Of a stretch of DNA of 64,000 nucleotides, positions 36,619-45,766 are shown piece by piece. Below the pieces are notes generated by a model. That model saw only the letters and a program-made list of their open reading frames with translations, made no database searches and had not been told where the DNA came from. The DNA is from Planctomycetota bacterium (GTDB taxonomy: Bacteria; Planctomycetota; UBA1135; GCA-002686595): the NCBI GenBank assembly GCA_020638855.1, contig JACKHT010000002.1, positions 1-64,000 of the forward strand, in the 5' to 3' direction. The position numbers were made by a program, and so were the translations under genes. Each line of letters opens with the position of its first letter. The stretch's first letter is position 1.

Positions 36619-37368
36619 GTGTCTTCCCACCCCGATCCTGAGGTGTTGTCTCGGCTCAGCATCAACCGCTCGAGGGTCCTCGAGCGGATTCGGCTGGCGG
36701 CCAGAGGGGCTGGTCGCGATCCCTCGGATGTCCAATTGCTAGCGGTCACCAAATCGGTCGACTTGGCGACCATTCGGGCGCTCGTAGCCCTCGGAGAGTC
36801 AGAGTTTGGCGAGAACCGGGCCGACGCCTTGGTCTCCAAGGCCGAAGGATTGGGAGATCCGACCGTGCGCTGGCACTTTGTGGGCCCCATCCAGCGGAAC
36901 AAGGTCCGCAAGATTGTTGCGCACGCCTCCATCCTCCACTCCCTAGACAGCACCCGCCTGATCGGGAGCGTGCAGCGGGTTGCTGCGGAACTCGGTCGGA
37001 CCGTGGATGGCTACCTGCAGGTTTGGCTCTCGGGGGAACGGAGCAAGCAGGGGCTCCTGCCCAGCGAAGTGGCCCAGGCACTCGAGGCCATCGACCCCGA
37101 TGGACCCCTACGACCCGTGGGATTGATGACCATGGGGCCGCTGGAAGATGCTTCCGGGGAACGCACACGCCGGGTCTTTGCCCAGCTTCAGGCCATCGGT
37201 CAAGAGCTCGAATCCTCGCACCACCGTCGGTTTCGAGCCGGTCGGTGCCTCCTTTCCATGGGCATGAGCGGGGACTTAGAATGGGCGGTCGCCTCGGGAA
37301 GCACCCTGGTCCGGATCGGCACCGACCTTTTCCACCACCTTCCCCATTCCGCCCCCCCGCCCCTGTGA
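36619..37368 (+). CDS. YggS family pyridoxal-phosphate-binding protein
   Basis: YggS/PLPBP proteins bind PLP and help control its supply and amino-acid homeostasis. The 249-residue protein has the PLP lysine in LLAVTKSVDLATIRALV (about residue 38), GENRADALVSKAE, WHFVGPIQRNKVRKIV and the closing LSMGMSGDLEWAVASGSTLVRIGTDLF. The GTG start is supported by TAGGCT 6 nt upstream. The kinase gene overlaps its stop by GTGA, so the two are coupled even though no functional link is known. Confidence 0.92.
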   Translation: MSSHPDPEVLSRLSINRSRVLERIRLAARGAGRDPSDVQLLAVTKSVDLATIRALVALGESEFGENRADALVSKAEGLGDPTVRWHFVGPIQRNKVRKIVAHASILHSLDSTRLIGSVQRVAAELGRTVDGYLQVWLSGERSKQGLLPSEVAQALEAIDPDGPLRPVGLMTMGPLEDASGERTRRVFAQLQAIGQELESSHHRRFRAGRCLLSMGMSGDLEWAVASGSTLVRIGTDLFHHLPHSAPPPL

Positions 37369-40250
37369 CGCTTCCCCAACTGGCCCTGGACATCCCCGCC
37401 CTTGCGGATGCCCCCCAAGCCCTGCCGGTGCATGGGACTTGGGTCCTCGGATCGGATCCGGATCGTGCAGATTTGTGCCTTCCAGATCCGGAAATCGAAG
37501 GGGTGCACTGCGTCTTGGATTTGGCCAAGGACGGCTCGGTCCAAGTACGCGATCTGGGCTCGCTCGCGGGTACCAAGCTCAATGGGACCCCCATCCAAGC
37601 GGCGGCCATGCAACCGGGCGACCACTTGGATTTGGGTGGATTGCGGGTTTGGCTGGTGGATCTCAACCAAGGCGAGGCGGCCCAAGGGTTGCCCAAGGTG
37701 GCCGGTTTCCAAATCCTGAGCGAGCTGGGTCGCGGCGAAGGTGGCACGGTGTACCTCGCCATCCAGGAGAGTTTGGCGCGCCGCGTCGCACTCAAAATCC
37801 TGTCGCCCCAATTGGCCCACGACCCCGAAGTGGTGTCGCAATTCCAACGCGAAGCCCGGGCGGCCGCGGCCCTAGGGCACACCAACGTGGTGACGGTCTT
37901 CGATGTGGGCAGCGATGGCCCGATCCACTACCTGTGCATGGAGCACATGGCCGGTGGCAGCCTTGCCGACCGCTTGCAAACCCAGGGCCGGCAAGGATGG
38001 GAGCAAGTCCTTGGAATCCTGAGGGACGCGGCGAGCGCCCTCCAGTTCGCGGAGAGCCGCGGCTTGGTCCACCGGGATATCAAGCCTGCCAATCTCATGG
38101 TCACCGAAGCGGGCGTGACCAAATTGGCCGACCTGGGGCTGGTTCTCGATGTGCGCCAAAGCGAAGGGCGTGGCCCCCTGATGGGAACGCCTCATTTCCT
38201 TGCGCCCGAGCTGATCCGAGGCGAAGCACCCAGCCCGCAGAGCGATCTGTATTCCCTGGGGGCCAGCGCGTTCCAACTGTTGACGGGGCGCACTCCATTC
38301 CAGGGAGGGCAGACCAAACAGATCCTGCGCGAAGTGGTCCACGGAACCGCGCCCAGCGTTCATGAGCTCCAGCCGGAAGTGCCGCTGGGGCTGAGCGTTT
38401 TGGTGGGTGACTTGATGGCCAAGGATCCCGCGGCACGGCCCCAGGGGGCGGCATCCCTGTTGCAGCGCTTGCAAGTTTTGCAGCAAAGTCTGTTGCAGGA
38501 CTCCTCGCCAGTGCGCGCGAGTTCGAAACGTACTTGGATGGTTTCCTTGGTCGCCTTGATCGCCCTGCTTGCGGTGGCTTGGTTTGCATGGCGCAGCCCG
38601 CACTCGAATCCCGAACGGCCGCATCCTCTGGAAGGCCCATCCGCAACCGCGAGCACGGGTTCGCAATCCGTAGTTCGGGGGCCATCCGAATCGGCGCTGA
38701 TTTTCGAGCAACCGGTCGACAACGGAGAACCCGAAACCGTCGCCACAGGGGAGCTCGAATCGGAATTCGAGGTCGAAGCGCAAACCGCCATGCAAGCGCT
38801 TGCCGAGCAATCCATGGCGGAGCCGGATCGGATCCAGCAACTGCGGGACCTCGCCACCAAATACCAGGGCAGCTCGGCTGCCGATGAAGCCTTGGTCCAG
38901 GCAGGTGCCCTCGAAGAATCCATTCGCGCTTTGCAACGCAGCGAAGCCGAACGGGATCAGCAACTGGCCGCTGAACGCAATCGATTGCGCGACGAGTTCC
39001 GTTGGGACCCCACACAAGGCGACTTGGCCGATGTGATTGCCGCGGTGTTGGCTTTCGAGCCGATCGTGGCGCCCGAGAGCGTTGCCGCGATCGAGCAGGC
39101 TCGCATCGAGCGCGTGATCGAGCTGCTCCAGCAGGCGGACAGCTGGCTATCCGAGCGGCTGAAGGCCGTGGAAGGGCAATTGTCCGCGGGGGCTTTTGGT
39201 CCCGCTCGCCAGGCCTTGAAGGAGCTACGCGTACGTTTCGCGAAATCGCGCGATGTGGTCCTCCCCGCATCGTTGCTGCAAGGGGGCGCGGAACAGGCGA
39301 AGCTCGAATGGGATGCAAGGGTTGCCGAAATCGACGTGGTTTTGGATAGCCTGCCCGAGCGGTGGACGGTTTGGAGTCGCAACCTCGAGCGACTCGATCG
39401 CGAACGGTTCGGAAGCCTCTTGGGACGGGGCTCGGGGCTGTTGCCCCTGCTGCAGGACATGGATTTTGAAGCGGCGCGCAAGCGACTGCAGGAGGCTCAA
39501 GGTCAGTTGCAGACCGAAGCGGCAAGGGGTTGGGTGGCTGGTCTGCTGCGGGATTTGGATTCGATCGTCCTTGTCCAACGCGCGCTGATCGAGGAGTACC
39601 AGGCGAGCCATTGGAAGCGCAACACCACCCTCGACCCCCGCAGTGAGCGCCCTCAAAATGTGACCATCACCGCCATCACGCCTCAATATGTCTCTTTGGA
39701 CGGCGATCGCGTGGCGTGGGGCGCATTCCGCGCCAGTGCCTTGGTGCTCCGCACCCTCTGGGAAGATCGCATGCCTCGCGCTTGGTCACCCGAGGAGAGC
39801 GAGGGAATGGCCAGTCTGTATCGCCTGCAAGCGGTCTTGGCATACTTGGATCAAGTCGGTGAGATGTTGGTCGAGGGCAGCGAATCCCGCTTCACCGACG
39901 GGGAGAAGCGCAAGGCCCTGGAATGGCTGGAGTCCGCCCGAGCAGGCCAGACTTCTGCTGGTCTCGTGCGCTTGGAGCGGGAGCTCCGGGTTGCCTTGCC
40001 CCTGGCCCAAGGTTTGCGCTGCTTGAGCGATGGCCAACCAGGTTCGGCAGCGGGGTACTTGGAGCGCGCCATCGAGTTGGGGCATGGCACGTGGATCTTG
40101 GCCTTGCTCACGGATGGTAGTCAATTGCACTTCCCCATTCCGGACCCGATGCTGGCGGCGGTCGAACCCATGGTTCCGAAGGAAGTCTCGCCTGCGCCCG
40201 AACCGGAAGCTGTGCCCCCCCCTTCGGTAGCCCAACCTCAAGACGAATGA
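37365..40250 (+). CDS. FHA-domain serine/threonine protein kinase, membrane anchored
   Basis: The 961-residue protein has an N-terminal FHA domain (about 22-98, GTWVLGSDPDRADLCLPDPE), a protein kinase domain (about 112-370), a single membrane helix (WMVSLVALIALLAVAWFAW, about 388-406) and a C-terminal part of about 550 residues rich in Glu/Gln/Arg helices. Kinase motifs are complete: ELGRGEGGTVYLA, VALKIL, HRDIKPANLM, APEL. The Mg loop reads DLG instead of DFG, common in planctomycete kinases. The FHA domain is on the kinase side of the membrane, so it may bind its own phosphothreonines. The C-terminal part, probably extracytoplasmic, ends in a Pro/Glu-rich tail. The GTG start overlaps the YggS stop. 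Confidence 0.88.
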   Translation: MTLPQLALDIPALADAPQALPVHGTWVLGSDPDRADLCLPDPEIEGVHCVLDLAKDGSVQVRDLGSLAGTKLNGTPIQAAAMQPGDHLDLGGLRVWLVDLNQGEAAQGLPKVAGFQILSELGRGEGGTVYLAIQESLARRVALKILSPQLAHDPEVVSQFQREARAAAALGHTNVVTVFDVGSDGPIHYLCMEHMAGGSLADRLQTQGRQGWEQVLGILRDAASALQFAESRGLVHRDIKPANLMVTEAGVTKLADLGLVLDVRQSEGRGPLMGTPHFLAPELIRGEAPSPQSDLYSLGASAFQLLTGRTPFQGGQTKQILREVVHGTAPSVHELQPEVPLGLSVLVGDLMAKDPAARPQGAASLLQRLQVLQQSLLQDSSPVRASSKRTWMVSLVALIALLAVAWFAWRSPHSNPERPHPLEGPSATASTGSQSVVRGPSESALIFEQPVDNGEPETVATGELESEFEVEAQTAMQALAEQSMAEPDRIQQLRDLATKYQGSSAADEALVQAGALEESIRALQRSEAERDQQLAAERNRLRDEFRWDPTQGDLADVIAAVLAFEPIVAPESVAAIEQARIERVIELLQQADSWLSERLKAVEGQLSAGAFGPARQALKELRVRFAKSRDVVLPASLLQGGAEQAKLEWDARVAEIDVVLDSLPERWTVWSRNLERLDRERFGSLLGRGSGLLPLLQDMDFEAARKRLQEAQGQLQTEAARGWVAGLLRDLDSIVLVQRALIEEYQASHWKRNTTLDPRSERPQNVTITAITPQYVSLDGDRVAWGAFRASALVLRTLWEDRMPRAWSPEESEGMASLYRLQAVLAYLDQVGEMLVEGSESRFTDGEKRKALEWLESARAGQTSAGLVRLERELRVALPLAQGLRCLSDGQPGSAAGYLERAIELGHGTWILALLTDGSQLHFPIPDPMLAAVEPMVPKEVSPAPEPEAVPPPSVAQPQDE

Positions 40251-40325
40251 GGCGACTCGCGTCCTACGCGGCTCCGCTTTGCCACCTCGCTTTCCTACCT
40301 CGCACGCCCCCCCTCGCTCGGACCC

Positions 40326-41186
40326 ATGCAAACCACGCTCTTGGACCAAGCCGTACTTCCCGCGGCTGCGCACCTAAAGGAATTGGGTGTTCCGTCTCCA
40401 GACGTTTGTTTCCTCTTGGGCACCGGCCTAGGAAACCTTCCGCGGCTGCTCAAACTCAAACGCTGGCTGACGGGGTACGAGATCCCCTCGGCTCCGCAAG
40501 CTTGGCAGGAAGTCGGCCTCTTTGCTGGCACCTATCGGGGGAAGACCCTGTGGATGATCGAGGACGCACCTGGTCACCTGCAGTTTGCTGGCGGCGCCGG
40601 ACCCGGCCAACCCGCATGGCACCGAGGCTATCCCGTGTGGTTGGCCGCCGCTTCCGGTGCCAAGCTCTTGATCCATACCTGTGCAGCGGTTGGGCTCGAC
40701 GCGAACCACCCCGTGGGATCCTTGGGAGTCGTCTCCGACCACATGAACCTCTCCGGAACCACGCCCCTGCTTGGGCTAGGTACGACTCCCTTGGGCCCCC
40801 TCTTTCCCGATCAAACTCGCTTGCACCATCGCGGTTTGCGGCTTCGGGTCCTCGAGCGAGCGCAGGCACTGGGCACCACCCTGGTAGAGGGTGTGGCCGC
40901 TTGCCTGCCTGGCCCGAGCCTGAGTACCCCTGCCGAGCTCGCCTGGTTGCGCCAAACCCCCGCTCACCTGGCGGCGCAAGACACCGCCGGTCCGTGGATC
41001 GCGTGTGCCCATTCCGGCATGGCGCTGCTGGCCTTGACCGCGATCTGCGATGATGGATCGGGGCCGGTGCGCATGCCCGAGTTGCTCGACCGCATGGACC
41101 GCATCGCCCCCCTCTTGGAAGACCTTCTTCTCAACGCCCTTCCGGACCTGATCCAGGTCGCGGCAGAATTGGAATCCGAAGCATGA
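40326..41186 (+). CDS. purine-nucleoside-phosphorylase-like protein with altered active site
   Basis: The 286-residue protein follows the trimeric PNP fold (LLGTGLGNLPRLLK, VGSLGVVSDHMNLSGTTPLLG, GPSLSTPAELAWLRQ). By eye alignment with human PNP, most ligand residues differ: Arg84 and His86 become Gln and Ala, Glu201 becomes Ser, the GMST segment becomes AQDT, and Asn243 becomes Asp. A standard inosine/guanosine phosphorylase is thus doubtful; it may use another substrate or have lost catalysis. The purN gene overlaps by ATGA, which still fits a purine context. Confidence 0.75.
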   Translation: MQTTLLDQAVLPAAAHLKELGVPSPDVCFLLGTGLGNLPRLLKLKRWLTGYEIPSAPQAWQEVGLFAGTYRGKTLWMIEDAPGHLQFAGGAGPGQPAWHRGYPVWLAAASGAKLLIHTCAAVGLDANHPVGSLGVVSDHMNLSGTTPLLGLGTTPLGPLFPDQTRLHHRGLRLRVLERAQALGTTLVEGVAACLPGPSLSTPAELAWLRQTPAHLAAQDTAGPWIACAHSGMALLALTAICDDGSGPVRMPELLDRMDRIAPLLEDLLLNALPDLIQVAAELESEA

Positions 41187-41797
41187 TCGGACACCCGACC
41201 GCGATCCTGGTTGCTGGCACTGGACGCCATTTGGACCATCTGGCCCGCCTCAGCGCCCAAAGCGAACTACCGCTGGACATCCGCCTGTGCATCAGCCATC
41301 GCCCGGGTGTCCGGGCTTTGGAATTGGCGCGGCAGCATGGAATTGCCTCGCTGGTGGTCGATCCGGAGCGCAAGCTCGGACCCGAAGCTTTGTCCAGCGA
41401 AGTCTTCCAAGCACTCGACGAGCAAGGCATCGAAACCGCATTGTTGGCCGGATTCCTGCGTTTCTTGCCGATTCCGGCCGCATGGCAAGGTCGAGTCCTC
41501 AACGTACACCCCTCGTTGCTGCCCGCGTTTGGGGGCCAGGGCTTCTATGGAGATCGCGTCCACCAGGCCGTCCTCGACCGCGGTTGCAAGGTTTCGGGGT
41601 GCACGGTGCACTACGTCGACAACGTGTTTGACCACGGCCCGATCCTCGTCCAAAGGGTTTGCCCAGTGTGGCCCGATGACACGGCCCACGATCTGGCCGA
41701 TCGGGTGTTCGAGCAGGAACGCATCGCCTATCCGGATGGCATTCGCTTGCACTTGGGTATGGCGGGCGCGCAAGGGCTTGGCGGACAGCTGAGTTAG
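41183..41797 (+). CDS. purN: phosphoribosylglycinamide formyltransferase
   Basis: PurN transfers a formyl group from 10-formyl-THF to GAR in purine synthesis. The 204-residue protein has the catalytic Asn-His in LNVHPSLLPAFGG (about residues 108-120) and the Asp in HYVDNVFDHGPIL (about 144-156), plus LLAGFLRFLP. The phosphate loop GTGRHLDHL deviates from the usual GSGSNLQA, so substrate binding may be modified. It is coupled to the PNP-like gene by a 4-bp overlap and converges on mrfB with a 4-bp overlap of the stops. Confidence 0.88.
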   Translation: MIGHPTAILVAGTGRHLDHLARLSAQSELPLDIRLCISHRPGVRALELARQHGIASLVVDPERKLGPEALSSEVFQALDEQGIETALLAGFLRFLPIPAAWQGRVLNVHPSLLPAFGGQGFYGDRVHQAVLDRGCKVSGCTVHYVDNVFDHGPILVQRVCPVWPDDTAHDLADRVFEQERIAYPDGIRLHLGMAGAQGLGGQLS

Positions 41798-43143
41798 TTG
41801 GCTTGGCCCTCGGGCCTGGAAGCCTTGCCGGCCAACTGGTGGTTCAATCGCTGGCAGCGGCGAATCAAATCGGATTCCAGCGTCGTGCGGCCCGAAAACG
41901 GGCGCATTTCGGCTAGCAGTTTCCGCGCTAGGTTCGCATCGGCGAGGGCTCCCAAACCGTCGCGCAAGCTGCGTTCTCGCAGCTTCGCTGCCAAGGCCAG
42001 TGCCCGAATGTTTAGGACTTCGGGGCGCGGCTCAGGGAACCCATGCCGCAAGCTATCCAAAGCATCTTCTGCCCGCCCCATGCGATCTTCGAGTTGCGCC
42101 TTTTGAAGCCAAGCCTGCGGGGGTGCTGGGTGCTTTTCCTGAACCTGGGTCCAGCGCGCCCAAGCCCGGTCGTACTGCCCCGCTTTGGCCAGCGCATCGA
42201 TCCACGCCGCCTCCCGGGCCCATTCCACGGGGCCAATCTCCGAAAGCTCGCGCACCGGCAGCGCCGCCAACCAGTGCAACAAGGTGATCAACGAGAGCAC
42301 ATCATCCAGATTGTGTTGGAACACCCCTTCGAGTCGATGGGCGCGACCCGCGAGAAAATCGAACCAAGCCTCCGGGGCCAAGCTGCCCGGTAGGTCGTCG
42401 GGCCGGACCACGCCGCACAAGGCACGCTCCATGGTTTGCAAACGCGTATCAGGCAATGTCTCACGGTGCAAGCGGCGCAAGGGGTGGAACAGATCCAAGT
42501 GAGGCTTTCCGGCGAATGGCGGAGTGATACCGTGCAGCCTCATTTTGTCTTCCAAGCGATGTCGGTCGAAAGACTTGCCGAAGAAGGAAACCACACCAGC
42601 GCTGGCGGCGATGCGGGAACTCACCTCGGCCAACAATGCGGCCTCCTGTTCGGGCCCACTTAGGAAACCCTGCCAAACTTCGACCCCATCGGGGACGAAA
42701 CGGGCCAACCCTACCATGTACACAAACACTCCTGCGCCTCCAGACAGCCCAGTGGTTTCTGTATCGAGGTACACCACCCGCTCCCCATGCAGGTCCGCCA
42801 AAGTCGGGTCGCCGGTGAGTAGAGGAAACACCTCACTCAAGTGCTGCGGGTTCCCCTGCAGTTCCATCGCCCCATGGCGGTGGGTTCGCGCGAACCGTTG
42901 GACACGATATTGGAACCGGCCACTGGGGGCGGTGAGCAGATCCTTGGGAGTCTCGGCGGTCTTGGGGACTTGGCTCGTCCCCAAAGGGCCCACCGGAGCC
43001 GGAGTTTGCGTCAATCGGCGCTTCATCCAGGCGGGCAACGAGGCACTGGCCGGTGGATGAGGAGGAGCCGGCGAAACCGGAGGCGATTGTCGCCGCAAGC
43101 GCGCGAGTCGCTGGCTCAGAGACTCTTCGGCTGGCGGGCTCAT
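41794..43143 (-). CDS. mrfB: MrfB-like DEDDh exonuclease with TPR-like C-terminus (YprB family)
   Basis: The 449-residue protein has an RNase H-like exonuclease domain with DEDDh residues: Asp-Glu in VVYLDTETTGLSGGAGVF (about residue 115), an Asp in GKSFDRHRLEDK, and the last His/Asp in HNLDDVLSLITLL. The C-terminal 150 residues are TPR-like helices. In Bacillus subtilis MrfB (YprB) works with the helicase MrfA to repair mitomycin C damage. Here the helicase gene overlaps by ATGA, which supports the same pairing. The N-terminal 90 residues are proline-rich and disordered. Confidence 0.82.
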   Translation of the reverse strand: MSPPAEESLSQRLARLRRQSPPVSPAPPHPPASASLPAWMKRRLTQTPAPVGPLGTSQVPKTAETPKDLLTAPSGRFQYRVQRFARTHRHGAMELQGNPQHLSEVFPLLTGDPTLADLHGERVVYLDTETTGLSGGAGVFVYMVGLARFVPDGVEVWQGFLSGPEQEAALLAEVSSRIAASAGVVSFFGKSFDRHRLEDKMRLHGITPPFAGKPHLDLFHPLRRLHRETLPDTRLQTMERALCGVVRPDDLPGSLAPEAWFDFLAGRAHRLEGVFQHNLDDVLSLITLLHWLAALPVRELSEIGPVEWAREAAWIDALAKAGQYDRAWARWTQVQEKHPAPPQAWLQKAQLEDRMGRAEDALDSLRHGFPEPRPEVLNIRALALAAKLRERSLRDGLGALADANLARKLLAEMRPFSGRTTLESDLIRRCQRLNHQLAGKASRPEGQAN

Positions 43144-45683
43144 GGCGCGGCTTCCTCGCTCCGTACGCCCCTTGCGTAGTGGCCCTCGGGTCCGAAGTCG
43201 GAAGGAGCCATGGGCTCCTGGCCCTGCTCGAATTCCCAACTTCCCACTTGGCCTTCCACGGGGACCTCGTTGAGGTCTTGGCCCTGAATCAGGTGCCGCA
43301 GGAGCGCCACCACCGTTTGTTTTCCTTCAGGGCCGACTTGGGCGCGCGGGCCCACACAGGCCGGACAGCCTTCGAGGCATTCGCAGCGCTCAAGCACCGC
43401 GAGCGCGCTCCGCACCAAGTCTGGAAAAGCGTCCACCAAGAGCTGCGAGAGTCCAACGCCACCTTGGACCCGGTCGAACAAGAACAAAGTGGGTCGCCCA
43501 AAGAAGGGCGATCGTACGTGGCTCGAAATCCCCAAATCCGATGCGCTGCAACGAATGTGCAGCGGCGCCATGCGCCGCAACAAGTCCGCCAACGCGCGCC
43601 AAGCCGATCCCCGGTCACCCTGGTCCAGCCCCAACGCGGTGGCCGTCCCTTCGGAGAGGGTGATCAAGAACGACTCGGTGTCGAGCTCCTCCGGCGGTAG
43701 TTGGATCGGCCCGGCCCCTACGTTTTCCCGGGTGTAGAAGCGGACCTTCTTGTAGATGGTCGCCACCGTGGTCACATGCACCTCGCCCTGCCAAATCGAA
43801 AAGTCTTCGGTGGGTTGTAGGCCCTGGGCAAGGGGGTGCTGCAGACAACGCTCGAGGCGCAGGACCCGGACCTCGGTGTCGGTTTGCGCGTCGGTGAAGT
43901 AATCCGACTCTACCGGTTTGGCGTAGGCCCGATGATGGATGTGGTCGTAGCGTTCGATGCGCCAAGTACGACCTTGTACCTGGTAGATAGCCCCCTCATG
44001 GCAGGTCGTCAGCGCGCTTTCGCGATCGCACTCTCCAAGCGCCTTTTCGGTGCGCTCCTCCAAGATCAGTACGTTGTCGAGGTCTCCGCCCGCCAGCGAA
44101 ACGTCTTGAGCGGGGTAGGCGTCGGCCATCCAAAAGTACGTGTTGCCCCGGCGTAGTAGGAACCCGGAGGCTTCGGCTAGATACTCCAGGATTTCCGGGG
44201 CCATCCCGCTCGAATCAAACTCAGGTTCGCCCAGCAAGCCTTCGCCGTCGGGATCCAAACGGAAGGGCAACTCGAAGGCTGCGCACTTGAGTTGCTCGCT
44301 CAAGATCACCAATTGGTCGGCATCGACTCCCAGTCGTTCGCGGGGTGCGCCCAAGAGGTAGTCGGGATGGGCGGCGAGGTACTGGTCGGTGGGCTCGGAG
44401 CGCGCCAAAAGGACCACCAAGCTTGGATTCCCGCGGCGGCCAACGCGCCCGGCCCGCTGCCAAAACGAGGCCTGCGAGCCGGGATAGCCCACCAGCACCG
44501 CCACATCCAAGGCGCCGATGTCGACCCCTAGTTCGAGAGCGTTGGTGGATACAACCACCTTGACTTCCCCGCTTCGGAGCCCGGCTTCAATCTCCCTGCG
44601 CAGATTGGGCAGGTAACCTCCGCGGTACCCGCGGATCTGGTGCGGAACCAAACCAAAACTCTGGGCGTTTTCCTTGAGGTAGCGCGTGAGCACTTCCACG
44701 GCTGTGCGGCGTCCGCAAAAGAAGATCGTCTGGTGATCGGAACCGCAAAGGAACTTGGCCAGCTCGCGCGCTTCTTCCAAGGCATTGGCTCGCAGGCCGG
44801 CGGTCGGGTTGATGATCGGGGGATTGTAGACCGCGAGGGTTTGGGGGCCCGCCGGAGAGCCATCTTGGTCGACGATCGCCATTTCCCGACCGAACAGGCG
44901 ACGACCGTGCCCGCGTGCATCACGCAGCGTCGCGGAGCTCGCCAGGAACCTCGGCTGCGCCCCGTAGTGCCGGGCAATGCGCAGCAAACGGCGTAGGACA
45001 CAGGCCACACTCGAGCCGAACACCCCCGAAAGCGAGTGCACTTCGTCCACCACGACAAACTCCAAGTCGCGGAAGAGCTCCGCCCACTTGGCGTGGTTGG
45101 GCAGGATCCCCTGGTGGAGCATGTGCGGGTTGGTCAGGATCATGTGTCCCCGATCGCGCGCGCTGCGACGGACTTCCGGGGGCGTATCGCCGTCGTAGGT
45201 GGACACGTGCCAATCTTCGCCGAGCGCTTCCACCAGCGCCGAAAGCCCCGCCGTCTGGTCCTGGGCCAGGGCCTTGGTGGGATACAGGAACAAGGCTCGC
45301 GAACGCCCACCGGTTTCGAGCAGTCGCTGCAAAATGGGAAGGGTGTAACACAGCGTCTTGCCCGAAGCCGTGGGCGTGGCCACGAGCACGTCGCGGCCCG
45401 ACAGCGCCAGCTCGATGGCCTCGGCCTGGTGACTTCGCAGCTCGGTGATCCCCCGATCGCCAAGCATGGTCAACAGACGCGGGTCCAAGCGCTCCGGAAA
45501 CGGAGCTGTCACGCCCTCCCGGGCCGGGCGGGTGCGCCACGCGGTGATGCGTTCGTTCCAAGGGGGTGCAGCCTTCAATCCTGCAACCAAAGCGGGCACC
45601 CTAGGGCCCCGCCCCCGGGTTGCCCCCGTCTGCTGCGCGGCTGCGCGTTCGGCATCGTTCCCCTGCGACGGCGTGTTCGGCAT
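43140..45683 (-). CDS. mrfA: MrfA-like DEAD/DEAH helicase with DUF1998 zinc domain (YprA family)
   Basis: This 847-residue SF2 helicase has Walker A ATPTASGKTLCY (about residue 82), the DEVH box VVVDEVHSLSG, and the motif VI region QRAGRVGRRGNPSL. A long C-terminal region ends with a four-cysteine cluster in CECLEGCPACVGP (about residue 775), the hallmark of the DUF1998 domain. B. subtilis MrfA is a 3'-5' helicase for mitomycin C lesion repair. The stop overlaps the mrfB start. TAGAAT lies 9 nt before the ATG. The system looks complete as a two-gene operon. Confidence 0.9.
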   Translation of the reverse strand: MPNTPSQGNDAERAAAQQTGATRGRGPRVPALVAGLKAAPPWNERITAWRTRPAREGVTAPFPERLDPRLLTMLGDRGITELRSHQAEAIELALSGRDVLVATPTASGKTLCYTLPILQRLLETGGRSRALFLYPTKALAQDQTAGLSALVEALGEDWHVSTYDGDTPPEVRRSARDRGHMILTNPHMLHQGILPNHAKWAELFRDLEFVVVDEVHSLSGVFGSSVACVLRRLLRIARHYGAQPRFLASSATLRDARGHGRRLFGREMAIVDQDGSPAGPQTLAVYNPPIINPTAGLRANALEEARELAKFLCGSDHQTIFFCGRRTAVEVLTRYLKENAQSFGLVPHQIRGYRGGYLPNLRREIEAGLRSGEVKVVVSTNALELGVDIGALDVAVLVGYPGSQASFWQRAGRVGRRGNPSLVVLLARSEPTDQYLAAHPDYLLGAPRERLGVDADQLVILSEQLKCAAFELPFRLDPDGEGLLGEPEFDSSGMAPEILEYLAEASGFLLRRGNTYFWMADAYPAQDVSLAGGDLDNVLILEERTEKALGECDRESALTTCHEGAIYQVQGRTWRIERYDHIHHRAYAKPVESDYFTDAQTDTEVRVLRLERCLQHPLAQGLQPTEDFSIWQGEVHVTTVATIYKKVRFYTRENVGAGPIQLPPEELDTESFLITLSEGTATALGLDQGDRGSAWRALADLLRRMAPLHIRCSASDLGISSHVRSPFFGRPTLFLFDRVQGGVGLSQLLVDAFPDLVRSALAVLERCECLEGCPACVGPRAQVGPEGKQTVVALLRHLIQGQDLNEVPVEGQVGSWEFEQGQEPMAPSDFGPEGHYARGVRSEEAAP

Positions 45684-45692
45684 TTGTTAGGG

Positions 45693-45698
45693 ATTCTA
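45693..45698 (-). promoter_or_regulatory. candidate -10 box (TAGAAT) of mrfAB
   Basis: TAGAAT lies 9 nt before the ATG at 45683 and directly abuts a 6-bp inverted repeat (GCCCCA/TGGGGC, 45699-45720). Confidence 0.4.
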
Positions 45699-45766
45699 GC
45701 CCCACCCAAGCCGATGGGGCAAGTGCGAGCTAGCCTCTCAGCCGAGCCATTCCCGGAGATGGAGCC

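Noticed and set aside
36746..37885. Antisense frame across the YggS and kinase start
   Set aside because: No domain; overlaps two well-supported genes.
37872..39525. Long antisense frames across the kinase gene
   Set aside because: They are low-complexity Arg/Pro/Ser-rich shadows; the plus strand has complete kinase motifs.
45699..45720. GCCCCA/TGGGGC hairpin as terminator
   Set aside because: No T-run and located upstream of mrfA; kept only as context of the -10 box.
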